Of a DNA stretch of 64,000 bases, positions 43,380 to 51,665 are shown one piece after another. The stretch lies in NCBI RefSeq assembly GCF_025452235.1, contig NZ_CP104964.1:186001-250000 (forward strand). The letters are read 5' to 3'. The notes under the pieces are model-generated. The model was not told the DNA's origin. It made no database searches and worked only from the letters and a program-made list of their open reading frames with translations. The stretch is from Devosia neptuniae (lineage in GTDB: Bacteria > Pseudomonadota > Alphaproteobacteria > Rhizobiales > Devosiaceae). A program made the position numbers and the translations under genes. Position 1 is the stretch's first letter. Each line of letters opens with the position of its first letter.

Positions 43380-44645
43380 GTGACCAGTCGTTCCGGCAGT
43401 GCCGATCTTCCGCTTCATGGTGGCCGCGTGCCGCGCTGGCTGAGCGAGCGCATGGCCAAACTCGGAGCGTTGATCTGCGAGGCCGTCGTCATCGAATACG
43501 GACGCGACGAGTTGTTGCAGCGACTGGCTCATCCCTTCTGGTTCCAGTCGTTTGGTGCCGTGATGGGGATGGACTGGCATTCGTCAGGGATCACCACCAG
43601 CGTCATCGGTGCCTTGAAACGCGGGCTGGGACCGCTGGAAAAGGAGCTCGGCCTTCATGTCTGTGGTGGTCGGGGCAAACATTCACGTAACACGCCCAGC
43701 GAGTTGATGGCGGTCGGTGACCGGGTAGGTTTCGACGGCGCCGCGCTGGCGACAGCAAGCCGGCTGGTCGCCAAGGTGGATAGCGCCGCGGTCCAGGACG
43801 GTTTCGATCTCTACCTGCACGGCTTCATCGTGGCCGACGACGGCAAATGGGTGGTAGTGCAACAGGGTATGAAGGGCGATGCAGGCTATGCCCGCCGATA
43901 CCACTGGACCTCGCAGGGCCTGGGCAGTTTTGTCGAGCATCCGCACGCTGCCATCGAGGGCAAGGCCCAAGGACAGATCATCAATCTGACCGACAAGCGC
44001 GCCGATAGGGCACGGGCGGGCAGCGTTGATTTGCTGGCCTCGCTGGGCCCCGATGCAATCGTCCGCGAGGTCGGTCGCTTGCGGGGTAGTGCGAAACCGG
44101 TCGACGATGAGCCGCTGCTGCCGCACCTGGTGATGCCGGAGCACCATGACATAAGGCCACCCGATGTCCTGCTGCGGCGCCTGCACGGAAGCCTCGCCGC
44201 GGCGGCCGATCGCGGGCCGACGGATTTCGCCCAACTGCTGCTGGTGCCCGGGGTTGGGGCTCGCACGGTGGAGTCGCTGGCGATGGTCGCCGAGGTCGTT
44301 CACGGCGCGCAGCACCGTTTTTCCGATCCTGCCCGTTTCGCCATGGCGCATGGCGGCAAGGACGGGCATCCTTTTCCGGTTCCGCTAACCGTCTATGACC
44401 AGACCATCCAAGTACTGAAGAATGCCGTCGGCCGATCGCGCCTCGGCCAGGACGAGCAACTCGCCGCTCTCAAGCGCCTGGACGCGCAGGCCCGGACATT
44501 GGAAAGCACGGCTCGTGGTCCGTCGCTCAAATCCTATATTGGCAACGAACGGGCGCGCGCCCGTCAGTTTGGCGGACGCACAGTGTTCGACGACGTTCAA
44601 CCTGCTAGCCACCCGACCAGAGGGGTATCAGGTCCACCTAACTAA
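43380..44645 (+). CDS. DUF763 protein with helix-hairpin-helix-like motif
   Basis: 421 residues. The N-terminus GSADLPLHGGRVPRWLSERM and the HSSGITTSVIGALKRGL element are characteristic of DUF763, a family of unknown function shared by archaea and some bacteria. The stretch LLLVPGVGARTVESLAMVAE (near 290-309) resembles a helix-hairpin-helix, a non-specific DNA-binding element, so a DNA-related role is plausible. Start is GTG at 43380 with GAGGA upstream. It stands alone between intergenic regions. Confidence 0.82.
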   Translation: MTSRSGSADLPLHGGRVPRWLSERMAKLGALICEAVVIEYGRDELLQRLAHPFWFQSFGAVMGMDWHSSGITTSVIGALKRGLGPLEKELGLHVCGGRGKHSRNTPSELMAVGDRVGFDGAALATASRLVAKVDSAAVQDGFDLYLHGFIVADDGKWVVVQQGMKGDAGYARRYHWTSQGLGSFVEHPHAAIEGKAQGQIINLTDKRADRARAGSVDLLASLGPDAIVREVGRLRGSAKPVDDEPLLPHLVMPEHHDIRPPDVLLRRLHGSLAAAADRGPTDFAQLLLVPGVGARTVESLAMVAEVVHGAQHRFSDPARFAMAHGGKDGHPFPVPLTVYDQTIQVLKNAVGRSRLGQDEQLAALKRLDAQARTLESTARGPSLKSYIGNERARARQFGGRTVFDDVQPASHPTRGVSGPPN

Positions 44646-45160
44646 CGGTCTCTGAGGTTGCACAAGTTCTGAGGAGCCTCGATAAACCGACCTCCAAAAG
44701 TGAGAACCGGCTTGGCGCGGTGGCGACACCTCATTTAGGCGTAAGGCGGCGATTTCTTTGCGATTATCTGCCCCATTTCATAAATCGGTCGCCAACGATG
44801 TTCGCTCCTGGCCTACGGGGGGCGGGTCAGTCGACTACGACGGCTGCCGAATTCGCGAAGCAGTGGCACTGGGCGAAGTGGAAGACATAATGGTAACTCG
44901 ACAGGTCACTTCTTCGCAGCAAACCGCCGCTAAGACTCCCACGCAGTCAGACCAGGGTGGCGATAGAGGGGTTGGTCACGACCTCGGTCAGATCGATCAT
45001 CTCCGGACTTGCCACCTCGCTTCGCGCTGAAATCTCATCGCGATAGCACGATAGTCAGACCTGCATTGTCCCGGCGAGGTTATCGTATGTCTTTTTCAGC
45101 CGCTCTATGCTGAGCTTCTTCGAACTTGGTCACCCAACCAGCGCGCCCGTCTTCCTAACT
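44646..45160. other. Intergenic stretch, no supported gene
   Basis: A reverse frame ending at 44947 reads SEVASPEMIDLTEVVTNPSI, which looks like a protein end but has an interrupted frame upstream; it may be a decayed gene. The forward frame at 44758-45030 has no ribosome site. Confidence 0.35.
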
Positions 45161-45487
45161 TTACTTATTGTCGGCGTGCTCCAGCACATCAGCCATAATG
45201 GGGCGCCAGTTATCGCCTAAGGCTTTAAAGCGGGCGACGGTTGTGGGCGTCAGGCTTAGCGTGACGGTTTCCCGGTCGGCCTTTCCGGGCCGCCCGTTGT
45301 CATTCTTTGTCCAAGGCGAAAGGCCATGTGCCAGGGCGGCGCAGGCCAGAGCGACATACAGTGGGATATTTGCCTTACCATCCTCGTACCGCTGGGGAGT
45401 ATTTCGCCCAAGGCCCAGCGCGTCACAAGCCTGCCTTCGGTTGAACCCCATATGCTCGCGCCAGGCCTTAAAATCTTCCTTGGTCAT
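45161..45487 (-). CDS. Small helix-turn-helix regulator
   Basis: 108 residues. MTKEDFKAWREHMGFNRRQA then CDALGLGRNTPQRYEDGKAN is a helix-turn-helix of the Xre/Cro kind. A basic C-terminal half follows (ETVTLSLTPTTVARFKALGD). The ATG at 45487 is preferred over a TTG at 45508 because similarity with the broken copy at 12597 starts exactly there. It overlaps or abuts the stop of the gene upstream, so the two are an operon. Size and layout resemble a toxin-antitoxin or phage-derived regulator pair, but no toxin fold is recognised. Confidence 0.75.
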   Translation of the reverse strand: MTKEDFKAWREHMGFNRRQACDALGLGRNTPQRYEDGKANIPLYVALACAALAHGLSPWTKNDNGRPGKADRETVTLSLTPTTVARFKALGDNWRPIMADVLEHADNK

Positions 45488-45504
45488 GGGAACGACCTGA
45501 GTAT

Positions 45505-45756
45505 TCAATTTGCGTTGTCTCCGCTCATGTCGCGATCATAGGGCGTTGTGGATCGAGCATTGATCAGCACGTCGACAGCATAGGCTTTGTTAGGAAACCG
45601 TGTCGCGATGGCAGCCAAGGTATCCTGACCTTCATCGAGCTGGCGATACAGACCATCGCTGTCGCCCTCGGCCGTCCCGGCCACCACCTTCGCCCATTGC
45701 TTTAGCAGCACGCGATAGTTGGCAATAAACAAGTCCGCCTCGCGCTCTGTCGTCAT
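45505..45756 (-). CDS. Hypothetical protein paired with the HTH regulator
   Basis: 83 residues from the ATG at 45756 (MTTEREADLFIANYRVLLKQ). Helical and acidic, with no Cys and no membrane segment. It is upstream of the helix-turn-helix gene, and 17 bp separate its stop from that gene's ATG. Function not recognised. Confidence 0.6.
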   Translation of the reverse strand: MTTEREADLFIANYRVLLKQWAKVVAGTAEGDSDGLYRQLDEGQDTLAAIATRFPNKAYAVDVLINARSTTPYDRDMSGDNAN

Positions 45757-45932
45757 AGTCGACTTTCTCCTTACGCACCGTTTCAAAGGGCAAGGTTACC
45801 CGTTCTCCCGTTTCGCGGGAAGGTTCCGCGCGGAAGGGGAGGTAGGCGAAATCACTGCGTGTCATACGTTGCGGAGGCGATGCCGATGGCTTTGACGGCA
45901 TTAGCGCACTAGGGAATACGACCTCGCCGGAA

Positions 45933-46730
45933 TTATCTGGCTATCCTTTCGGCCATAAATCGGCCCGGAGGCTTGCCGAGCGCGCCCTTGAACATTGTTA
46001 TGAACGCGCTGACCGATTCATAACCGAGATCGTCGGAAACATTTTGCACCGTCGCTCCGGCCGACAATCTCTGCAGGGCAATGATGACATACAATTGCTG
46101 ACGCCAGCGCCCAAAACTCATCGACGTCTTCTTGCTTACGAGCCGGGCAAGCGAACGCTCGCTCATGGCAACACGTTCCGCCCATTGCGCAACAGTGCTG
46201 CGATCTCCCGGATCGCCGATCAAAGCATTCGCAATCTGGATCATCGTCGGGTCTTCTGGAATAGGCAGGTGTAGGGCGGCGACTTCCATGCGGCGAAGCT
46301 CCTCCAGGACCACGTGCGCAATCATGTGTCGATGTGAATCGGTATCTGCATGGCTGTCTGCAGGAACGGCGGCCATGTGCTTGATCATCTCGATCAGCAT
46401 GGGCGTCAGCGACAGCGTGCAACACTGCGCGGGCAGGGTGGTGACGGCCGGATCAACGAAGAGCAGGCAAATGCGGCCGTTCGCGCCCACGTGATTGGAG
46501 TGCGGGACGTTGCCGGGTATCCAAACGCCGCTCCCTGAAGGAACCATCCAAAGACCACCCTGCGCCCGACACATGACACCGCCCTGAAGCGCGATCACCA
46601 GTTGACCCTTGCTGTGCTGGTGCATGGGAAGCTCGGCTTCATGCTCCTTTACATCCACTGAAACCGCAAAGACGGGTTCCAAGGATAGATCGGGATCGAA
46701 CGATGCGAGACACGCGTGAAGGGAGTCCAT
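45933..46730 (-). CDS. AraC family regulator with cupin domain (NimR-like)
   Basis: 265 residues. The N-terminal cupin (ELPMHQHSKGQLVIALQGGV, with VPSGSGVWIPGNVPHSNHVG) senses a small ligand. The C-terminal AraC domain contains VAQWAERVAMSERSLARLVS and VQNVSDDLGYESVSAFITMF. It is divergent from an MFS gene, an arrangement and domain type matching E. coli NimR/NimT (2-nitroimidazole efflux). The functional match is inferred. Confidence 0.88.
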   Translation of the reverse strand: MDSLHACLASFDPDLSLEPVFAVSVDVKEHEAELPMHQHSKGQLVIALQGGVMCRAQGGLWMVPSGSGVWIPGNVPHSNHVGANGRICLLFVDPAVTTLPAQCCTLSLTPMLIEMIKHMAAVPADSHADTDSHRHMIAHVVLEELRRMEVAALHLPIPEDPTMIQIANALIGDPGDRSTVAQWAERVAMSERSLARLVSKKTSMSFGRWRQQLYVIIALQRLSAGATVQNVSDDLGYESVSAFITMFKGALGKPPGRFMAERIAR

Positions 46731-46814
46731 GTACGATTGGCCGCTTTTAAATACTAAATGGCCTAATATCTAAATTCAGCAGCCGACAATAGCTCTATTT
46801 GAGCAGGATCTCTC

Positions 46815-48026
46815 ATGTCGGTTTTGAGCAAAATGTCATCTCGCGCCCATCCCCTGAATCCTTTTTGGATTATCGCCGGTATCCTCGTCTTCTCCACTAC
46901 TCTGCGCGGCACCTTCACAGCCGTTGGTCCCTTACTCGACGTGCTAAGGGACACCTTCGGAATGGGTGCGAGCGAGGCAGGCCTTCTCATCACCCTGCCG
47001 TTGCTGGTCTTCTGCGTAGTGTCACCGTTCGCCGCGCTGCTGGCCCGCGAATACGGCCTTGAGCGTGCATTGCTCCTTGCACTGCTCGTCATGATCGGCG
47101 GGATCCTGGTAAGATCGGCAGGGCCCTCATGGGGATTGTTCCTTGGCACCTGCCTTTTGGGTGCCGGCATAGCGCTGGGCAACACTCTGTTGCCCAGCCT
47201 GATCAAGCGAGATTTTCCTGATCAACTCACGAAACTCACCGCGATCTACTCCATTGCTATGGGTATTGCCTCTGCGCTCGGTTCTGCAGCGGTCGTACCG
47301 CTGGCCCACAGTTTCAACTGGCAGATTTCGCTAGCTGCCTTTGTCGTCCTACCTGCTGCCAGCGTCTTGCTCTGGCTACCTCAGCTTTACAGACACACGC
47401 CTGTGTCGCCCGGCACCGCCACGCCTCCCCATGGCGGCGCGGTATGGCGTTCCCCTCTGGCTTGGCAAGTCACATTATTCTTCGGGGTCAATTCCTTCGT
47501 CTACTACGCTATCACCGCCTGGCTTCCCTCTATCCTGGTCGCCCAGGGCTTTTCATCCACCGAGGCAGGTTCACTTCATGGGATCATGCAATTGGCTACG
47601 GCTTTCCCAGCACTCGTGATTGTCCCTATTGTGCAGCGAGCAAAAGATCAGCGCGGTCTCGCCATTGGCCTTGCGGCATCAGGTCTAATTGCATTGGTCG
47701 GACTGCTCTTGATGCCTACTTTCGCGCTCCTTTGGGTGGTGCTCTTCGGCTTCGGCATCGGCGGCGCGTTCATTCTGGCCCTTGCCTTCATCGGGCTACG
47801 CACCCGGACCGCACAGCAAACCGCAAGCCTTTCGGGCATGACCCAGTCGATCGGCTATTTAATGTCAGCCACAGCACCGGTTTTGATCGGAGCATTGCGC
47901 GACAAGCTCGGGAGCTGGCAACCTACGCTTGTCGCGTGCATCGCCCTCTGCGCGGTGTTGGCGCTGCTTGCCTTAGGTGCCGGGCGGAGCCTGCAGATTG
48001 GCACCCAGTCAGCGTCTAAATCTTGA
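46815..48026 (+). CDS. MFS transporter, CynX/NimT type
   Basis: 403 residues with about 12 membrane segments. GPLLDVLRDTFGMGASEAGL and FWIIAGILVFSTTLRGTFTA are characteristic of the cyanate/nitroimidazole permease (CynX, NimT) group. Divergent from the cupin-AraC gene 84 bp away. Likely an efflux pump or importer induced by the ligand of that regulator. Confidence 0.88.
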   Translation: MSVLSKMSSRAHPLNPFWIIAGILVFSTTLRGTFTAVGPLLDVLRDTFGMGASEAGLLITLPLLVFCVVSPFAALLAREYGLERALLLALLVMIGGILVRSAGPSWGLFLGTCLLGAGIALGNTLLPSLIKRDFPDQLTKLTAIYSIAMGIASALGSAAVVPLAHSFNWQISLAAFVVLPAASVLLWLPQLYRHTPVSPGTATPPHGGAVWRSPLAWQVTLFFGVNSFVYYAITAWLPSILVAQGFSSTEAGSLHGIMQLATAFPALVIVPIVQRAKDQRGLAIGLAASGLIALVGLLLMPTFALLWVVLFGFGIGGAFILALAFIGLRTRTAQQTASLSGMTQSIGYLMSATAPVLIGALRDKLGSWQPTLVACIALCAVLALLALGAGRSLQIGTQSASKS

Positions 48027-48396
48027 GTTCGCGACCACGGCTCCTAGGTCGACCCCTTTGAGCGTTGGGCCCACGTTTGTCATTTAGGCGCGATTGTCGG
48101 TAAGTCCAAGCAACGCCTAACTCGATGGAGGGCATACCGCATCTGCACCTTCCCGATGAATCCGCTGGTCGGGAAGGTGACCGCCTCGCGCACCAGCCGA
48201 AATTGGCGTGCGATAGCAGCGATGCGTTGCAGTTCTACGCGTGGGGTTGTCCGAGCGAGCCTGGCATCAACACAGGCGAGGCCGTGAACGACAACGACAT
48301 CGCCGCTGCTGCAGTGCCATCAACCGATATCTGCCGCAATGCGCCTTTCCAGACCGAGGAGGGCGCACTCGTCACATCCGCGTCGAATAGTCGTAA
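48027..48396. other. Intergenic stretch, no supported gene
   Basis: A 93-codon forward frame (48125-48406) has no ribosome site and no recognisable sequence. No hairpin or repeat seen. Confidence 0.35.
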
Positions 48397-48813
48397 TTAC
48401 TCTTGAGCAGCGGCTGGATGGCTTTCTTCGGTTCTAGTCAATGACGAGATTAATGCCCGAAGCGCTTGATTTTGTGCGGAATGGCGCTCCTCGATTAGGA
48501 AGGCTCCCAGCTCGTAGGTTTTGCGCTGTCCCCCGGAAGCGGCATTTGGAACGTGGCGCACCGACACGACGTCTTCTCCCGCAAGAAGCAGCCACCGGTC
48601 CCCGTTCTCGCTCGTATAAAAGGCTCGTTCGCCATTTTGCATCTGACTTCTTTCAAGGCGACATGCCTCACTACCAACGCTGGAGGGTGACTTTGGAAAC
48701 ATCACTGCAGCAGCATTGGCCATAAAGGCGTCATTTCGGCGAGAATGTTGCACCGGGACGGCCCGACCGGCGCTTAACGCGGGCGTTTTGAGATAATTTG
48801 GATCGTTAGCCAC
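48397..48813 (-). CDS. Conserved hypothetical protein
   Basis: 138 residues. The centre reads RAFYTSENGDRWLLLAGEDV and VRHVPNAASGGQRKTYELGAF, a strand-rich core seen in short uncharacterised alphaproteobacterial proteins. No signal peptide. It is divergent from the response regulator gene, 46 bp away. Function unknown. Confidence 0.7.
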   Translation of the reverse strand: MANDPNYLKTPALSAGRAVPVQHSRRNDAFMANAAAVMFPKSPSSVGSEACRLERSQMQNGERAFYTSENGDRWLLLAGEDVVSVRHVPNAASGGQRKTYELGAFLIEERHSAQNQALRALISSLTRTEESHPAAAQE

Positions 48814-48859
48814 TTCCCCGCGTTGCTGTCACCCGTTTAGAGGCGAATTGGACCGATGT

Positions 48860-49225
48860 ATGACCGACCGGATAGCTGTACTAGTCGTCGACGACGAAGT
48901 CCTTGTCCGGTTAGACGTGGCTGACCAGCTTCGAGACGTCGGATATGAAGTCCTCGAAGCTTCGAACGCCGATCAGGCGATCGAAATTCTCAATATTACA
49001 CCTGGCATAAGGCTGCTGTTCACCGACATAGACATGCCCGGATCCATGGACGGCTTAAAGCTTGCTGCAGCAGTTCGAGATCGCTGGCCGCCCGTCAAAA
49101 TCATTGTCACGTCCGGTCATCGAAACGTGGACATTGCCGAAATACCGGATGGCAGCATGTTCGTCAGCAAGCCCTACGCGCATCTGGCTGTCCTGCGGTC
49201 AATGCGCGAGCTGCTCTCCGCCTGA
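48860..49225 (+). CDS. Single-domain response regulator
   Basis: 121 residues, receiver domain only. Acid pair Asp11-Asp12, phosphoacceptor Asp56 in FTDIDMPG, Thr84 in VTSGH and Lys104 in SKPY are all present, so it should be phosphorylated. No output domain, as in general-stress or cell-cycle relay regulators of alphaproteobacteria. An HWE kinase gene 1.1 kb downstream is a candidate partner. Start ATG at 48860 (TTG 48848 possible). Confidence 0.9.
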   Translation: MTDRIAVLVVDDEVLVRLDVADQLRDVGYEVLEASNADQAIEILNITPGIRLLFTDIDMPGSMDGLKLAAAVRDRWPPVKIIVTSGHRNVDIAEIPDGSMFVSKPYAHLAVLRSMRELLSA

Positions 49226-49279
49226 TTGAGATTCAGCCTAAGTGCCTCGCTTTTCTCAACCCAAACCAGGAGAACTTAC

Positions 49280-49681
49280 ATGATGCTACCCAAAGGCACG
49301 ACGGTTGCCGTCGCAGACGGCGAAAAGCTGAATCTGTTCCGCAACTCTGGCGACGAGGCCGGACTAAAACTGACACCCGCCAACCATCCCAAGGTCGATG
49401 GCGACGGCCAAGCCACCGGTTCGCGGCAGAGCAGCTCGGGCAATCCCGACGCGAGCCAATCTAATGAGGACGGCTTTTCTGCTAGCATCGTGGCGATGCT
49501 GAACAAGAGTGTCCTTGAAGGAAACGTTGAGGGTATAGTGATTGTCGCCGCACCACGGGCCCTCGGAGAAATGCGTAAGCACTACCACAAAGCCCTGGCC
49601 GCCAAGCTTCTCGGTGAGATCGCCAAGGACCTGACCGGCCACTCCGTCAGCGATGTAGAAGCAGCTATCCAATCGGTCTAG
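49280..49681 (+). CDS. Host-attachment family protein
   Basis: 133 residues from the ATG at 49280, after CCAGGAGAA. The N-terminal strand TVAVADGEKLNLFRN and the later IVIVAAPRALGEMRKHYHKA and KLLGEIAKDLTGHSVSDVEAA match the family named for a protein required for host-cell attachment in plant-associated bacteria. It resembles ribosome-rescue eRF1-like folds. It lies 54 bp after the response regulator and may share its transcript. Confidence 0.78.
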   Translation: MMLPKGTTVAVADGEKLNLFRNSGDEAGLKLTPANHPKVDGDGQATGSRQSSSGNPDASQSNEDGFSASIVAMLNKSVLEGNVEGIVIVAAPRALGEMRKHYHKALAAKLLGEIAKDLTGHSVSDVEAAIQSV

Positions 49682-49684
49682 CCA

Positions 49685-50250
49685 TTATCCAACACCAGGG
49701 AACGTGACGGTCACCTCCGGCCCAATCAGGGCCGCCAGCTCCGCAGCGTGCAGTTGGCCAGCCGGATGCAACCATGGGAGTCGGTCTTGTCGATCAAGGC
49801 CGGCTCTGGTGTGCCATGAATGCCATAGGTAGGCTTGGAAAAGGCAATCCACATGGAGCCGACGGCCCATTTGGACAGGGCGGGATTGTCAATACCTCGG
49901 TGTTGTCGCCCTGCTGGAAGTGACTGCCGGGTTGTAGGTTTAGTCGGGCATCGATATTGCCTGCTCAACCATGTAAACCTCCGTGGGGGACAGGTTGTCT
50001 TCGCTGGTGATCATTGCCGAATAGGCCGCAAGCAGTCGCCCAGCCACGTCATAAGCCCGCACCTGGCGCAAGTCTTGTCCGCCACAATCTGCGCGGCCTG
50101 CCCGAGCTGGTTCGTTCCCGTTATCGCAACGAAAACCATCGGGGCGGACATCGGCGGTGCGGGTGGTCTTTTATTGGGGACTTCTGCGTCACGGGCCCGG
50201 GTATGTCGACGCGAGCGGACGACTGCATAGCCTCTGAAGGTTGCGTTGAT
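49685..50250 (-). pseudogene. Decayed L,D-transpeptidase (ErfK/YbiS type)
   Basis: Consecutive pieces in different frames together match one enzyme. These are ITGTNQLGQAAQIVADKT; RAYDVAGRLLAAYSAMITSE; NLQPGSHFQQGDNTEVLTIP; GSMWIAFSKPTYGIHGTPEP followed by the catalytic motif SHGCIRLAN; and AAELAALIGPEVTVTF. At least three frame changes lie between them, so no functional protein is made. The intact enzyme would cross-link peptidoglycan through the Cys of SHGCIRL. Confidence 0.8.
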
Positions 50251-50319
50251 GGTTTGCACCTTACGCAGGGGATGGCGTGAACGTTCGTAACCTGCTCAAA
50301 CGGTGGCTAGGAGGCGCAT

Positions 50320-51318
50320 ATGCCGCTGTTCGACGAAAGCCATCCACTTTGGGAAGTAAAAAATCTTAAGCGGGCGCTGCATGCCGCTGGGGTAGCGCTA
50401 TGGTCGTGGACGGTTGAGACCGACGATTTCGCCATGGACGAGCGGGCCTTCGAGCTCTGGGGATTACCGGCAGAAGGCTCGGTGAGGTTTGAGGACCTCT
50501 CCTCACGAATCCACCCCGCCGACCGAGATCGGGTTCGGGCGGCATTCACCGCAACCCGCGCCCTCGTTGGCGCCTATGAAATCGATTTTCGTATCCTTCT
50601 CGGTGAGGAAATTAGGTGGATATCGGCCCGCGGACTGGGCAACGATGAGGGATTGCACAAGGGGCAAATGTCGGGCGTTTTTCTCGACGTTACCGGCCGC
50701 AAGCAGGCAGAGGAAGGTCACGAACTCCTTGCTGGCGAGATGAGCCATCGGGTCAAGAACCTTCTGGCAATTGCGGCAGGTCTCACCAATCTGACCTCGC
50801 GCTCGGCGACATCTGTTGCAGAGATGGCCAAGGAACTGACCAATCGGCTAACCGCGCTGGGGAGAGCGCATAATCTTGTTAGGCCTCTTCCGGATGAGCA
50901 AGGACGTGCCGCACTGTTGGGCGATCTAATTTCCGTACTCCTGGCGCCTTACGACGATACCGGGGCTTTCAGCGGGCGAATTCGTGTGGCCGTTCCCCGC
51001 ATGGGAATCGGTGAACAGTCCGCGACAACCCTGGCACTGGTCATCCACGAATTGGCGACCAATTCCCTGAAATATGGAGCTCTTTCCGTCGAGTCAGGCA
51101 TGCTGGATATTTCCGGGACTGCCACGGACGATGAAGTGTTTCTCGTATGGACTGAGCACAGCGGTCCGATGGTGAAGCCGCAGGCAGAAGCAGGGTATGG
51201 AAGCAAGCTACTCAACAGAATTATAACGGGGCAATTGCTCGGTTCCATAGAAACGGAATGGTCCGAGGGCGGCATCATCGTGTCCGTAAAAATGAGCGCC
51301 CAACGGTTGGCTGCCTAG
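50320..51318 (+). CDS. HWE-type sensor histidine kinase
   Basis: 332 residues. N-terminal PAS-like domain (about 15-125: LWSWTVETDDFAMDERAFEL, GVFLDVTGRKQAEE). The phospho-accepting His143 is in EMSHRVKNLLAIAAGL, and the kinase domain N-box is HELATNSLKYGAL (243-255). This is the HWE/HisKA_2 class common in Hyphomicrobiales. AGGAGG lies before the start. No membrane segment, so it senses a cytoplasmic signal. The receiver-only regulator at 48860 is a possible partner. Confidence 0.9.
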   Translation: MPLFDESHPLWEVKNLKRALHAAGVALWSWTVETDDFAMDERAFELWGLPAEGSVRFEDLSSRIHPADRDRVRAAFTATRALVGAYEIDFRILLGEEIRWISARGLGNDEGLHKGQMSGVFLDVTGRKQAEEGHELLAGEMSHRVKNLLAIAAGLTNLTSRSATSVAEMAKELTNRLTALGRAHNLVRPLPDEQGRAALLGDLISVLLAPYDDTGAFSGRIRVAVPRMGIGEQSATTLALVIHELATNSLKYGALSVESGMLDISGTATDDEVFLVWTEHSGPMVKPQAEAGYGSKLLNRIITGQLLGSIETEWSEGGIIVSVKMSAQRLAA

Positions 51319-51665
51319 GAACGTGTATTGTGCTCCTGAACGCTAGAACGATCCAAAACTGCTGAATGGCGGAAGGCGTCGCAAGCGGAATGTCGGCTTC
51401 TGGTGCCCGATCAACCACAGCTGCCGTGCCTTGTATCAGCGATCCGGCCGGAGGCAACTGGGCGCCTCCGAGGCTGACCCATCGCTTCTCGCGGCTCTGA
51501 TCACATAACGAACGAGCGGTTGGGCCTAGGAGGCGATCCGCTGACAGAATGACTTGAGCTTTAATTGTTGACTATTATATTCATGTTAAGTAGATGTCGG
51601 CCGTATAGCCAGCCACCCGCCTGACCCGGTCAAGCCAGCAAAGCGTTATTCCTTTGGGGGCCTAA
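51319..51665. promoter_or_regulatory. Promoter region of the heme-type operon
   Basis: No gene. The stretch 51560-51592 is AT-rich (TTTAATTGTTGACTATTATA, then TTCATGTTAAG), standing out from the GC-rich surroundings, and should hold the promoter. An iron-responsive box (Irr, RirA or Fur type) would be expected, but I cannot assign one with confidence. Confidence 0.4.

Noticed and set aside
51560-51600. Iron-responsive (Irr/RirA/Fur) box upstream of the TonB receptor
   Set aside because: AT-rich sequence is present but no convincing symmetric match to a known box could be made by eye.
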